Assembly (NCBI GenBank): GCA_013001145.1
Contig: JABDND010000018.1
Location: forward strand, 1-46,355
Direction of reading: 5' to 3'
Source of the DNA: Croceitalea sp.
GTDB taxonomy: Bacteria; Bacteroidota; Bacteroidia; Flavobacteriales; Flavobacteriaceae
DNA length: 46,355 bases
Shown here: positions 25,205 through 33,792 of the stretch, one piece after another
Position numbering within the stretch: position 1 is the first letter of the stretch
How the letters are laid out: every line of letters starts with the position of its first letter
Notes under the pieces: generated by a model
Told to the model about the DNA's origin: nothing
Database searches by the model: none
Seen by the model: the letters and a program-made list of their open reading frames with translations, nothing else
Made by a program: the position numbers and the translations under genes

Positions 25205-27700
25205 TTAGAATCGCATGCTTAATTTAATATTAAAAACCCGGGAGGTCAAAAAATTGGGAACGGCAAATTGCTGCTGTGTTTCAACGTCTCGAACCCAAGT
25301 GTTCGTAATTGTATTTTGATTATTGAACAAATTAAAAATTTCAAAGCCGGCACTCAATTCTTTAAATTGATATAACCAATGCCCTTTAGCGAATTTTGAC
25401 CCACTGTCTGCAAAAATATAGGAAATTCCTAGATCGGATCGCCTATAATCTCTTAATCTATTCTGAAAATTATAGGGGTCGGCATTACTTGGTGACCCAC
25501 CGGGAACTCCTGTATTGTATACCAAGTTTAGATATAGTTTTAAATTGGGAATAGTGGGCATATAATCTTGAAAAAGTAGACCAAATTTTAATCGTTGATC
25601 GGTAGGTCTTGAAATAAAGCCTCTGTTCCGGCTATTTTCTTCGGTTCTTAAATATCCCAAACTTACCCAAGATTCTGCTCCAGGAACAAACGCTCCGTTC
25701 AACCTAAAATCAAAGCCATAAGCAAAAGCCTTTGCATCGTTGTTGGCAACATAGCGCACCCTTACATCTTCAACGGTATAGGTATTGACCTGACTCAAAT
25801 CTTTATAGTACCCTTCGCTGATTAAAGTAAATGGCCTATTGCCAAAATTGAAGCTGTATTCGTTGCCCAGCACAAAATGAAATGATTTCTGGGCTTTGAC
25901 CTCTGGATTGATAGCACCATCCGCCGCTCTAAGCTCTCTGTAAAAAGGAGGTTGTTGATAGCTGCCAAGGGCAAATCGGAATAGCATATCTTTCTCCCAA
26001 AAGGGTTTAATTGCAAATTGGGCACGTGGGCTTATGATAAATTGGTTGTTTGATTTGATGTTCTCCCCTCGCAATGACCATAACTGAGTACGAAGGCCCA
26101 AGTTGTAATAAACCACATGGTCGCCCCATTGGGTTTGATTATCAAGTTGTATATAAGCCGATATGCGATCTGTTTTTACAAAGTTTGTGGAGCGCACACT
26201 TTCAAAAGGAACCAAATCACCTGTAAAAGGTTCTTCGGGTTGATTGTTGATAAAAGCAGGTTCATTGGGTCTAATAAAAAAGCCGGCTGAATCTATAAAT
26301 TCTGATTCGCGTAATTGGTCTCTAAAGTCTTCATGGGCGTAATTGATCCCCCAGGCAAGTGATTTGGAATCCAATTTTAGCATGCCTTTGTGTGCCAGTG
26401 AAAAAATCAAGGCATCCAATTGGTTTCTTGCCCGGCTATATTGCCCGCCAATTCCCGTGCTATTGATTACCTCACCTAAATCTTCACTACCAAGATCAGC
26501 ATTGACCGCACCGAGCTCATAAGACGCAATAATATCGGAAAACTCTTCTTCAGTAGTATGGTAGAGTGAGGTAGTGATATCAAGTTGGATATTCTCCTTA
26601 TTGTATTCACCTTTTAGCGCACCAAATTCAGTTTGAAACCGATTATTTTCATTGCCTTCATAAAATACCAATAGTGCTCGAGGTTCTGCTATCGTGCCAA
26701 AATTGGTTTGCCTGGTTTGAGGTTCATTTTTATAATCATTGAGGGAAAAATTGCCCAAGAAATTTAGCCTGATCTGATCGGATAGTCGATAGGTGATATA
26801 ACTTTGGGCATCTATAAAACTTGGTCTAACGGTTGTTTGGGTTTGTTGACTATTGGTCAATAAGCTGTTATCGCGATAGCGTAGACCTGTGATGCTGGTA
26901 AAATCGTTGTTTTTTGAGCTGGTTTCTACGGTGGCACTTGCCCCTAATAAACTGGCATCCAACTCCAATGCGAATTTTGAGGGATTTTTATATTGAATGT
27001 CCAATACAGACGATAATTTATCACCGTATTTGGCTTGAAAACCACCCGCAGAAAAATCAAGATCTTCAATCATGGCACTATTTACAAAGCTAAATCCTTC
27101 TTGATTTGCGGAGCGGATTAAAAATGGCCGGTAAACTTCAATACCGTTGACATAAACCAAATTCTCATCAAAATTGCCGCCTCTTACATTGTACTGTGTG
27201 CTCAATTCGTTATTAAAACTAACACCCGGCAATAATTTTAGAATATTTTCCACCCCCGCATTTGCCCCAGGCATGCGCCTGACGGTTTGAGGGTCTATAT
27301 TGGTAATTCCCATTACACTTTTTTTTCCTGAAGGAGAGACTTCTACACCAGCAATCTGAATGGCATCTACGCTCATCACAGGATTGAATTCAAAGGTTTC
27401 ATTGGTCGTGAGTATAATCCCTTCCAATACTACATTTGAATGCCCAATATGTGTAAATGTGATGGTAACAGGTATATCTGCAACTATATCAAGGGTGTAA
27501 AAACCATTGCTATTGGTACTGGTTCCAGAATTTATAGTGCTGATGTTAACATTGGCGATGGGTTGATTATTTTCATTCAAAACAAGGCCGGTAATTGTTG
27601 CCGACTGTGCTAGCATTGAACTGCTGAAAAGTTCAAAAATTAAGAAGAGCAGTAAAAAGGCTTGCCTCAAAACACTATTTTCTAAAGAAGGTCTGTTCAA
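25205..27700 (-). CDS. TonB-dependent outer-membrane receptor
   Basis: This encodes 831 residues. A signal peptide (about 1-33) is followed by a carboxypeptidase-like regulatory domain (about 34-115, ITGLVLNENNQPIANVNIST). Then comes the plug (about 120-250) with GANAGVENILKLLPGVSFNN and QYNVRGGNFDENLVYVNGIE, and finally a 22-strand-type barrel ending in an aromatic C terminus (NIKLSMRF). It imports or binds an unknown ligand using TonB energy. No SusD-like partner is adjacent, so it is not a standard glycan-utilisation pair. Its ATG lies inside the end of the M23 gene (26-base overlap), and the next gene follows after 2 bases, so all three are tightly coupled. Confidence 0.92.
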   Translation of the reverse strand: MNRPSLENSVLRQAFLLLFLIFELFSSSMLAQSATITGLVLNENNQPIANVNISTINSGTSTNSNGFYTLDIVADIPVTITFTHIGHSNVVLEGIILTTNETFEFNPVMSVDAIQIAGVEVSPSGKKSVMGITNIDPQTVRRMPGANAGVENILKLLPGVSFNNELSTQYNVRGGNFDENLVYVNGIEVYRPFLIRSANQEGFSFVNSAMIEDLDFSAGGFQAKYGDKLSSVLDIQYKNPSKFALELDASLLGASATVETSSKNNDFTSITGLRYRDNSLLTNSQQTQTTVRPSFIDAQSYITYRLSDQIRLNFLGNFSLNDYKNEPQTRQTNFGTIAEPRALLVFYEGNENNRFQTEFGALKGEYNKENIQLDITTSLYHTTEEEFSDIIASYELGAVNADLGSEDLGEVINSTGIGGQYSRARNQLDALIFSLAHKGMLKLDSKSLAWGINYAHEDFRDQLRESEFIDSAGFFIRPNEPAFINNQPEEPFTGDLVPFESVRSTNFVKTDRISAYIQLDNQTQWGDHVVYYNLGLRTQLWSLRGENIKSNNQFIISPRAQFAIKPFWEKDMLFRFALGSYQQPPFYRELRAADGAINPEVKAQKSFHFVLGNEYSFNFGNRPFTLISEGYYKDLSQVNTYTVEDVRVRYVANNDAKAFAYGFDFRLNGAFVPGAESWVSLGYLRTEENSRNRGFISRPTDQRLKFGLLFQDYMPTIPNLKLYLNLVYNTGVPGGSPSNADPYNFQNRLRDYRRSDLGISYIFADSGSKFAKGHWLYQFKELSAGFEIFNLFNNQNTITNTWVRDVETQQQFAVPNFLTSRVFNIKLSMRF

Positions 27701-29363
27701 AGGTAGTTGAATTACCTACATTATCTGTAACGACCACCTTAAGCTCACATTGCGTTTTATCGGCAATTTTATCATCAAAATTGTAGGTTAATGTGCTGGT
27801 CTTTGGTTCATACTCCATTAAAATCCACTCTCCGTTGAGCATAGCTTCGTAGGAGTTGATGCCACTTAGGTCATCTGATATTTTTAAGCTCAGGTAACGA
27901 TAATTGCTCAGCCATTGTTTACTCTTAAAGTTTTTTGCGACCACTTTTGGGGCCAAGGTATCTTTGGCAAGGGTATATTTACCTAGACTTCTCGTTCTGG
28001 TGGTAAATGATTTTTCTCGTTTATATGTTCTGCTATAGTCTGGAGTGCCAGTGTCAATTTCTGCTATAAAAAGCTGTTTTCGCTCTTCTTTGGTATATTT
28101 TGACACATCGAAAGTGATGGTATAATTTCTATGTAGGGGCACGGTGTTCTCGTGAATTTGAATGGTGTCTTGTCCTTTTTTCAAATTCAAAAAAATATCG
28201 TTGTAAAAGGTGCTTTCAGGAAAATAAACTTGGGCCGCCCCTAAATCGAAGCTATTCGGCTTATTGGCATGAACAAAAAAATCGGTTTTTATATCTGGCG
28301 CTTCCACTTTTAATGCTTCTCGCCTACCTTGAACGGGTATTTTAACCTTGACAATATTTCCGGCAATATCGGCCATTTCCAATTGCACATTATAGGTCAA
28401 CCCTTCTTGCACAGGTATTTTGCCATCTAAATAAAGCGATTTATAAATTCCTAATTTATTGGAGGGGTCTTTGAAACATTTTTGAATGCGTTGACGGTAT
28501 TTTCCAAAATGGCCATAATCAATGAATGTATTGATATATCGTGTTTCGCCGAATGAAAATGTCTCAAAATTCAACTCGCTGTATACCTTTCCATTTATGG
28601 TTTGTTTTAATGCATACAGGCCATTTTTGTTGGCTGCCATATCTTGTCGGTCAAAACCAATCACGCCAAAGCCTATGGTGCCAATAGCTGTAACCTTATC
28701 GGCCAAAAATGAGCCATCGGCCTGCTTTGTATAATTTAAGGCAACTTTTTGGGCACTTTGGTTTACTTGGGCATTCTTTGAAAGAGGATAGGCATAAAGG
28801 CCAACAAGAGAAGGGCTTGTGGCATCTCTAACTTCATAACCAAAAAGAAGGGGATTTATCGGTTTTTCCGTAACGCTACTTCTAATCTCAAAATGTAAAT
28901 GTGGCCCACTAGATCCTCCGGTATTTCCCGAATATGCGATTACATCTTCCTGATCAACTTGAAGTTCGCCATAATCAGGAAAAACTTCAATTTCATATGA
29001 TCTTTTCTTGTATTGTTGTTTTTTGATGTACGCTTCAATCTTTGGGCTAAATTTTTGCAAATGGGCATAAACCGAGGTAAATCCATTGGGGTGGGCTACA
29101 TAAAGCGCTTTACCATAACCCCATAAAGACACCTTAATTCTCGTAACTGTGCCGTTTCCAATGGCATATACTGGTAATCCTTGTCTACGCTGCGTCTTTA
29201 TGTCAATACCTGAATGAAAATGGTTGGAACGCAATTCACCAAAAGTGCCCGCAAGAACCAATGGAATGTCAAGCGGTGGGCTAAAAACGTCTTTGGGGTA
29301 TTTTTCTTGGGAACACAGTATGGTCAATGAAAAAAACAGCACACCAAATATGTGTAATCGCAT
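27675..29363 (-). CDS. exported M23 family (LytM-type) metallopeptidase
   Basis: From ATG at 29363 this encodes 562 residues with a signal peptide (MRLHIFGVLFFSLTILCSQ); a frame from 29420 would add 19 implausible residues. The peptidase domain is N-terminal (about 30-190). Its zinc motifs are NHFHSGIDIKT (H-x3-D) and GPHLHFEIR (HxH), and a conserved VYAHLQKFS lies between them, so it should be catalytically competent against peptidoglycan cross-links. The C-terminal 370 residues look like several beta-sandwich segments, such as DNVGNSTTFEQ near the end. It is the first gene of an operon with the TonB receptor and the exported protein. Confidence 0.9.
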   Translation of the reverse strand: MRLHIFGVLFFSLTILCSQEKYPKDVFSPPLDIPLVLAGTFGELRSNHFHSGIDIKTQRRQGLPVYAIGNGTVTRIKVSLWGYGKALYVAHPNGFTSVYAHLQKFSPKIEAYIKKQQYKKRSYEIEVFPDYGELQVDQEDVIAYSGNTGGSSGPHLHFEIRSSVTEKPINPLLFGYEVRDATSPSLVGLYAYPLSKNAQVNQSAQKVALNYTKQADGSFLADKVTAIGTIGFGVIGFDRQDMAANKNGLYALKQTINGKVYSELNFETFSFGETRYINTFIDYGHFGKYRQRIQKCFKDPSNKLGIYKSLYLDGKIPVQEGLTYNVQLEMADIAGNIVKVKIPVQGRREALKVEAPDIKTDFFVHANKPNSFDLGAAQVYFPESTFYNDIFLNLKKGQDTIQIHENTVPLHRNYTITFDVSKYTKEERKQLFIAEIDTGTPDYSRTYKREKSFTTRTRSLGKYTLAKDTLAPKVVAKNFKSKQWLSNYRYLSLKISDDLSGINSYEAMLNGEWILMEYEPKTSTLTYNFDDKIADKTQCELKVVVTDNVGNSTTFEQTFFRK

Positions 29364-29479
29364 AGCATTTACAGTATTTGAACACGAAAGTAGGCAATAC
29401 CATTGAAATTGAAAAAACACCTAAAATATTTGTGTGTTTTGAACTTGACACCACTACCTAAGATTAAATGCAAAAACTA

Positions 29480-29510
29480 TTGTTTGAATGCTCAAGGATG
29501 GTTAACTTTG
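29480..29510 (+). promoter_or_regulatory. promoter of the coiled-coil/zapA operon
   Basis: TTG (29480-29482), 20 bases, then a perfect TAnnTTTG, TAACTTTG (29503-29510). It lies 25 bases before the first ATG of the gene pair and is one of the strongest consensus matches here. Confidence 0.6.
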
Positions 29511-29535
29511 TTTAGATACGCATTGCGATTTGCAT

Positions 29536-29826
29536 ATGGGCGAACTTGTTGAAATTGTTGATTCTTTAGAGAACAAGGTGAGCAAACTCTTGCACAAGCT
29601 TGAATTGCTTAGCCAGGCCAACGCTAAATTGAAAGAAGAATTGGATGCTGCCAACAAGAAACAACAAAACAACAAAAACGCTTTAGTTGATTGGGAAGAG
29701 AAATACAACTCATTGAAACTCGCAAACACAATGCTGGGTAGTAGTACAGACAAAACCGAAGCAAAACTCAAGATAAATACGCTCATTCGAGAATTGGACA
29801 GTTGTATTGCCCATTTAGCAGAATAG
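29536..29826 (+). CDS. coiled-coil protein, ZapB-like candidate
   Basis: From the second ATG (29536) this encodes 96 residues; the first ATG, six bases earlier, is equally possible. Almost all of the protein is one predicted coiled coil: LENKVSKLLHKLELLSQANAKL, shown here in shorter pieces (KVSKLLHKLELL, AKLKEELDAAN). It lies 12 bases before zapA. Small coiled-coil proteins placed directly upstream of zapA fit a ZapB-like partner that bridges FtsZ rings, but this is inference from position and fold only. Sequence similarity to proteobacterial ZapB is not obvious. Confidence 0.78.
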   Translation: MGELVEIVDSLENKVSKLLHKLELLSQANAKLKEELDAANKKQQNNKNALVDWEEKYNSLKLANTMLGSSTDKTEAKLKINTLIRELDSCIAHLAE

Positions 29827-29838
29827 CGATAACTAATT

Positions 29839-30135
29839 ATGGAGGAGAAGCTCAAAATCAAGCTTTCTATTGCAGATCGGGTATATCCGTTGACGATAGA
29901 CCCCAAGCAAGAAGAAGGATTGCGAAAGGCGGCCAAGAACATTGACCACTTGGCAAAGAAGTTTGAGCAAAACTATGCGGTTCGCGATAAGCAAGACGTT
30001 CTTGCCATGTGCGCGCTTCAATTTGCCTCTAAGATTGAGCAAAGCGGGATAAATGAATCTGAGAACATTAAAGAAGCGACCGCGCGCCTTCGTGCACTAA
30101 ATCAGCTGGTCCATTCGAAAATGGGATCGGAATAA
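29839..30135 (+). CDS. zapA: cell division protein ZapA
   Basis: This binds FtsZ and bundles its filaments at midcell, 98 residues, the usual size. The N-terminal beta segment (KIKLSIADRVYPLTID) is followed by the helical KQEEGLRKAAKNIDHLAKKF and QDVLAMCALQFASKIEQ, which match ZapA. The C-terminal helix is the usual dimer/tetramer coiled coil. It is cytoplasmic. It follows the coiled-coil gene after 12 bases and precedes a 6S-like RNA gene, a neighbourhood that recalls zapA-ssrS in gammaproteobacteria. Confidence 0.9.
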   Translation: MEEKLKIKLSIADRVYPLTIDPKQEEGLRKAAKNIDHLAKKFEQNYAVRDKQDVLAMCALQFASKIEQSGINESENIKEATARLRALNQLVHSKMGSE

Positions 30136-30149
30136 GTTCTTTAAAATAA

Positions 30150-30156
30150 TATATTG
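30150..30156 (+). promoter_or_regulatory. candidate -7 element of the 6S-like RNA
   Basis: The bases read TATATTG, close to TAnnTTTG but one T short, and end 6 bases before the start of the long closing helix at 30162. This is the distance expected from a -7 element to a transcription start. No TTG lies at the right distance upstream. Confidence 0.3.
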
Positions 30157-30159
30157 TTA

Positions 30160-30331
30160 CTGCCCACATTGGTAATTATTTTTTGACAAACTCAACACTA
30201 TTAAGTTTAAAAAGGGTGAGTTTAGGTTGTTAAAGCAGGCCCTACTTGCATAGGGATCCTTGAGCAGCTTGTTAGCCCTAAACCTGTTATTAGGAGTTTG
30301 TACAAAACTTCGGCCAATGTGGGCTTTTTTT
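30160..30331 (+). ncRNA. ssrS: 6S-like RNA (6S-Flavo candidate)
   Basis: The 213-base gap between zapA and rny holds a long, rod-like structure. An 11-bp perfect closing helix pairs 30162-30172 (GCCCACATTGG) with 30314-30324 (CCAATGTGGGC), followed by seven T, so the 3' arm doubles as a terminator. Inside are an 8-bp helix (30186-30193 with 30294-30301), a large unequal bubble (26 bases on the left, 10 on the right), a 7-bp helix (30220-30226 with 30277-30283), then short helices ending in the hairpin CCCTA-CTTGCA-TAGGG (30240-30255). A rod of about 170 bases with a central asymmetric bubble is the 6S plan that mimics an open promoter. A flavobacterial 6S motif is known in Rfam; I cannot run the model here. 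Confidence 0.75.
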
Positions 30332-30349
30332 ATAACCAAAAATAGCATC

Positions 30350-31921
30350 ATGGACAATACGATAATGATTATAATAGCCGCGGTGGTTGGCTTGGGCATA
30401 GGCTTCGCCATCGCCAAAATGTTGGAAAAGGGAAAAGCCGCCAAAACCATCGCCAATGCCAAAAAGGAAGCTGCGAATATCATCAAAGAAGCGCACAAAG
30501 ATGGAGAGAGTATAAAAAAAGACAAGATTTTTCAGGCCAAGGAAAAGTTTTTGGAGCTCAAGGCCGAACACGAAAAAGTCATCATTAATAAAGACAAAAA
30601 AATAGGCGAAGCAGAAAAACGAATTCGCGACAAAGAATCTCAAATTAGCAGCGAACTAGCAAAGGGCAAACGCTTAAATGAGCAGCTGGAACAACAGATG
30701 CGGGAGGTTGAGCATAAAATTGAGATCTTCAATAAAAAGCAGGCCGAAGTAGACAAATTACACAAAAGCCAAGTTCAGCAGCTAGAGGTTATCTCAGCAC
30801 TCTCGGCTGAAGACGCCAAAAGCCAGTTGATGGAATCACTTAAAGAAACGGCCAAGTCGGACGCCATGGCTTACCTGCAAACTACTCTTGAAGAAGCTAA
30901 GCTAACTGCACAACAAGAAGCCAGAAAAATTGTAATTAATACTATTCAACGTATTGGTACTGAAGAAGCCGTTGAAAATTGTGTCTCTGTTTTTAATCTT
31001 GAATCTGATGATGTAAAAGGAAGAATCATTGGTAGAGAGGGTAGAAATATTAGGGCTATAGAAGCTGCAACCGGAGTTGAAATAATAGTTGATGATACAC
31101 CCGAAGCCATCATCCTTTCCTGTTTTGATTCTGTTCGAAGAGAGGTAGCACGCCTGTCACTGCACCGCTTGGTGACCGATGGTAGAATACACCCGGCACG
31201 AATTGAAGAGGTTGTTCGAAAGACCGAAAAGCAAATCAACGAAGAGATTGTAGAAATTGGTAAACGTACCGTAATAGATCTGGGTATACATGGTTTGCAC
31301 CCCGAGTTGATCAAGGCTGTGGGCAGAATGAAATACCGCTCATCTTATGGACAAAATTTATTGCAACACTCCCGTGAGGTGGCTAAATTATGTGGTGTTA
31401 TGGCCGCTGAATTGGGCTTAAACCCTAAAATTGCCAAACGAGCCGGACTTTTACATGATATAGGTAAAGTACCCAATACCGAGGTTGAAGTTGAAACCCC
31501 ACATGCTATTTTAGGGATGCAATGGGCGCAAAAATACGGTGAGAAAAAAGACGTTTGCAACGCAATAGGGGCACATCACGATGAAATAGAAATGACCACC
31601 CTTATTTCACCTATTGTACAGGTTTGCGATGCTATCAGCGGGGCAAGGCCCGGTGCGAGAAGACAGGTGCTGGATTCTTACATACAACGCTTAAAAGACT
31701 TGGAAGATGTTGCTTTTGGTTTTTCAGGTGTTCAAAAGGCCTATGCTATACAGGCAGGTCGTGAACTTCGTGTAATTGTGGAAAGTGAAAAAGTCAGCGA
31801 TGACAAAGCTGCGGAACTTTCATTTGAGATATCACAGAAAATTCAGACCGACATGACTTATCCCGGTCAAGTCAAAGTAACGGTCATTCGTGAAACAAGA
31901 TCCGTGAATGTGGCCAAATAA
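30350..31921 (+). CDS. rny: ribonuclease Y
   Basis: This is a membrane-anchored endoribonuclease that starts mRNA decay, 523 residues from ATG at 30350. The longer frame from 30260 would run through the 6S-like RNA and add 30 residues without sense. A single N-terminal transmembrane helix (about 4-22, [17 protein letters not shown]) is followed by a long charged coiled coil (about 30-180). Then comes a KH domain with [19 protein letters not shown] (two runs) and [13 protein letters not shown]. The HD domain (about 330-430) has the metal motif [10 protein letters not shown]. The length and order match RNase Y. It lies 19 bases after the 6S-like RNA terminator. Confidence 0.96.
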   Translation: MDNTIMIIIAAVVGLGIGFAIAKMLEKGKAAKTIANAKKEAANIIKEAHKDGESIKKDKIFQAKEKFLELKAEHEKVIINKDKKIGEAEKRIRDKESQISSELAKGKRLNEQLEQQMREVEHKIEIFNKKQAEVDKLHKSQVQQLEVISALSAEDAKSQLMESLKETAKSDAMAYLQTTLEEAKLTAQQEARKIVINTIQRIGTEEAVENCVSVFNLESDDVKGRIIGREGRNIRAIEAATGVEIIVDDTPEAIILSCFDSVRREVARLSLHRLVTDGRIHPARIEEVVRKTEKQINEEIVEIGKRTVIDLGIHGLHPELIKAVGRMKYRSSYGQNLLQHSREVAKLCGVMAAELGLNPKIAKRAGLLHDIGKVPNTEVEVETPHAILGMQWAQKYGEKKDVCNAIGAHHDEIEMTTLISPIVQVCDAISGARPGARRQVLDSYIQRLKDLEDVAFGFSGVQKAYAIQAGRELRVIVESEKVSDDKAAELSFEISQKIQTDMTYPGQVKVTVIRETRSVNVAK

Positions 31922-31965
31922 GGCCCTTGACAACGAGACCATTGGTATATTTTTGATTATGATAA

Positions 31966-32388
31966 TTAAGAAGGGGATGGGCCATAAAATGTCGCTTCAT
32001 CTACCATAAGTGTCGTTAGTTCAACGGTATGGCTATCCAAATCGGTGATATATACCGAATGTAGATAATGATGGTCGCTGAAGGAATACGAAATGCCCAA
32101 CGCTTTGAATTTTTCAATGGCTTTTTGAAAATCATCATTGTCCACATTGAACGCAAAGTGATCAATGGAAGGTATTGATCTTGATTCCACTTCTCTTTCA
32201 TTTTTATGACTCATTGGAAATAATGCAATACCCGACTTGTTAGCCATCATAAAAATGGGGTAATCGCCCCAAGCTTTTAGTTTATATTTCTTAAGGCCCA
32301 AAACACGTTCGTACCAAGCAACTGCCTTATCCATGTCAGCGACATGTATGGCTACGTGGTCCAAAAAATTAATTTTAAAATCATTCAT
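31966..32388 (-). CDS. VOC superfamily (glyoxalase-like) protein
   Basis: From the internal ATG at 32388 this encodes 140 residues; a frame from 32439 would add 17 unlikely residues. The vicinal-oxygen-chelate fold is supported by NFLDHVAIHVADMDKAVAWYERVLGL, shown here as LDHVAIHVADM and AWYERVLGL, by IDHFAFNV in the second half-repeat, and by VYITDLDSHTVELTTL near the end. The usual metal ligands (His in LDHVAI, His in SIDHFAF, Glu in VELTTL) are in place. The substrate cannot be read from sequence. It is convergent with rny, with a 44-base gap and no clear terminator. Confidence 0.85.
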   Translation of the reverse strand: MNDFKINFLDHVAIHVADMDKAVAWYERVLGLKKYKLKAWGDYPIFMMANKSGIALFPMSHKNEREVESRSIPSIDHFAFNVDNDDFQKAIEKFKALGISYSFSDHHYLHSVYITDLDSHTVELTTLMVDEATFYGPSPS

Positions 32389-32507
32389 GTCGATATGGTT
32401 TTTAAGGGAACCAATAATCACCGGAACCATCAAATACAAACTTTAATTTATAGAAAATGTAGATACATATGAAATTATATAGCTAACACAAAATTTAGTA
32501 GAAACAG

Positions 32508-33284
32508 TTAGGGGTTATCTGAATTTGGAGTTTCGCTCTTTTTCTTGGCTTTTTTATACAAGGGAAGAAAGTAGGAAATACTATAATTAAAACCAACACC
32601 CCAATTACTTTCATCCGTAACCTTGTTAAACCCAGGTATCCATAAATTTCTGAAATTTTCGGGCTCTTTGTTGCTGACCAGATGTGCCATTCTTATACTT
32701 GCTCCTAAATAAATATTGGAAAAAAGCTCAGCTTTTAGCCCAACGACCAACTCTAACCAAGAGGCGTTAAGACTTTTGAACTCCATTGGGGTGTCACTGC
32801 CTAAAACAAAACCATCAGGACTGTACAATCGATTGCTGTCAAAATATTTGAAACTATTGAGGGTTTGGCTAAATGAGCTAAAGGCATATCGTCCACCTAC
32901 AGTAATGGCATTGTTCATGCCAAACCAATTTTGATATGTATTCTGTTCTATGCCCAACTTTATATAACTGCCCGATGCCGTATAATCGTACAACACAGAT
33001 TGTCCCACATCTTCTTGCTGTGTTTTCTCTTCATTACCCAATTCTGCAGCTATATATAATTTTTCAGTCAAACGATAATCGCCTACAAGTTCAAAACCTC
33101 TATAATCGTCATCCAAAATTGTAAAAACGGGTCTACTTAAATCAATACCTACCCTAAGGCCATATTCCTGTTTATATTGAACTGTATCTGTTGGCTGAAG
33201 ATCAATGGTCTCGGTTTGGGCGTTGCCCATGAACAATGTCGCCAAAAATAACAGATTAATGAAATATTTTAACATGGATGGCAT
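32508..33284 (-). CDS. DUF6048 family outer-membrane beta-barrel protein
   Basis: This encodes 258 residues with an N-terminal signal peptide (about 1-22, MGNAQ). A start at the ATG three codons later is equally plausible. The rest is strand-rich with alternating patterns typical of an outer-membrane barrel (YGLRVGIDLSRPVF, ITVGGRYAFSSF, VGFNYSISYFLPLY), ending in a basic tail KKAKKKSETPNSDNP. It matches my knowledge of DUF6048, a flavobacterial family often found with DUF6452, the upstream gene here. The two overlap by 29 bases (33256-33284), so they are translationally coupled. The function is unknown. Confidence 0.8.
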   Translation of the reverse strand: MPSMLKYFINLLFLATLFMGNAQTETIDLQPTDTVQYKQEYGLRVGIDLSRPVFTILDDDYRGFELVGDYRLTEKLYIAAELGNEEKTQQEDVGQSVLYDYTASGSYIKLGIEQNTYQNWFGMNNAITVGGRYAFSSFSQTLNSFKYFDSNRLYSPDGFVLGSDTPMEFKSLNASWLELVVGLKAELFSNIYLGASIRMAHLVSNKEPENFRNLWIPGFNKVTDESNWGVGFNYSISYFLPLYKKAKKKSETPNSDNP

Positions 33285-33768
33285 TTGAATTTTCTATATC
33301 GGATTTTAAAATCGTTATTCTTTTTATCCAATCCGAAGTAAAAACCTGTCGAACGGTATCAAGCTCATTAAAATTGGCCACATAACCGCAGGCCCTTGAA
33401 ATGTATTTTTCATTTACAGTATAATTGAAGGTCAGCGTATCAATATTGCCAGTTTCCAATTGGGTATCACTATCGGTAGCCGAGTTATTGATGAATGCGA
33501 ATGAAGTACTTTCAACTGTCAAACGTAAGGGCATGCCAATACTATCAAGTGCACTGCTTCGATCAGTGAACGTATTGAGAATAGTGTCTTGCTGTACTTC
33601 TTTAATTCTAAGGCTTGGCACTACCTTTTCAACCAAGGTATCGTTGATGTCGTAAAAGCCTAAGACCAATAACGGAGTGTCGCCCTCCACGCAGATGTCG
33701 TCCTTTTCGCAAGAAGAGAACCATATAAAAGCGACTATAACAAGCAAGAAGGGGAGTAGGCGCTTCAT
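33256..33768 (-). CDS. DUF6452 family lipoprotein
   Basis: This encodes 170 residues with a lipoprotein signal MKRLLPFLLVIVAFIWFSSC, the lipidated cysteine at residue 20. The mature protein is beta-rich, with TPLLVLGFYDINDTLVEKV near the start (two short runs TPLLVLGFYD and NDTLVEKVVP) and FNYTVNEKYISRACGYVANF near the end. This is the DUF6452 pattern. It lies 24 bases downstream of rlmD on the same strand and overlaps the DUF6048 gene. A lipoprotein plus barrel pair suggests a joint outer-membrane complex, which is inference. Confidence 0.82.
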   Translation of the reverse strand: MKRLLPFLLVIVAFIWFSSCEKDDICVEGDTPLLVLGFYDINDTLVEKVVPSLRIKEVQQDTILNTFTDRSSALDSIGMPLRLTVESTSFAFINNSATDSDTQLETGNIDTLTFNYTVNEKYISRACGYVANFNELDTVRQVFTSDWIKRITILKSDIENSNAIHVKIFH

Positions 33769-33792
33769 TTAATTTTAGGAGCTTTGATAAGA

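Noticed and set aside
29502-29942. A 146-residue minus-strand frame rich in Ser and Leu
   Set aside because: It is antisense to the coiled-coil and zapA genes, whose frames, promoter and family match are convincing.
30260-30349. Extended N terminus of ribonuclease Y
   Set aside because: This upstream stretch is the 3' half of the 6S-like RNA with its terminator, and the added residues precede the natural membrane anchor. ATG at 30350 is the start.
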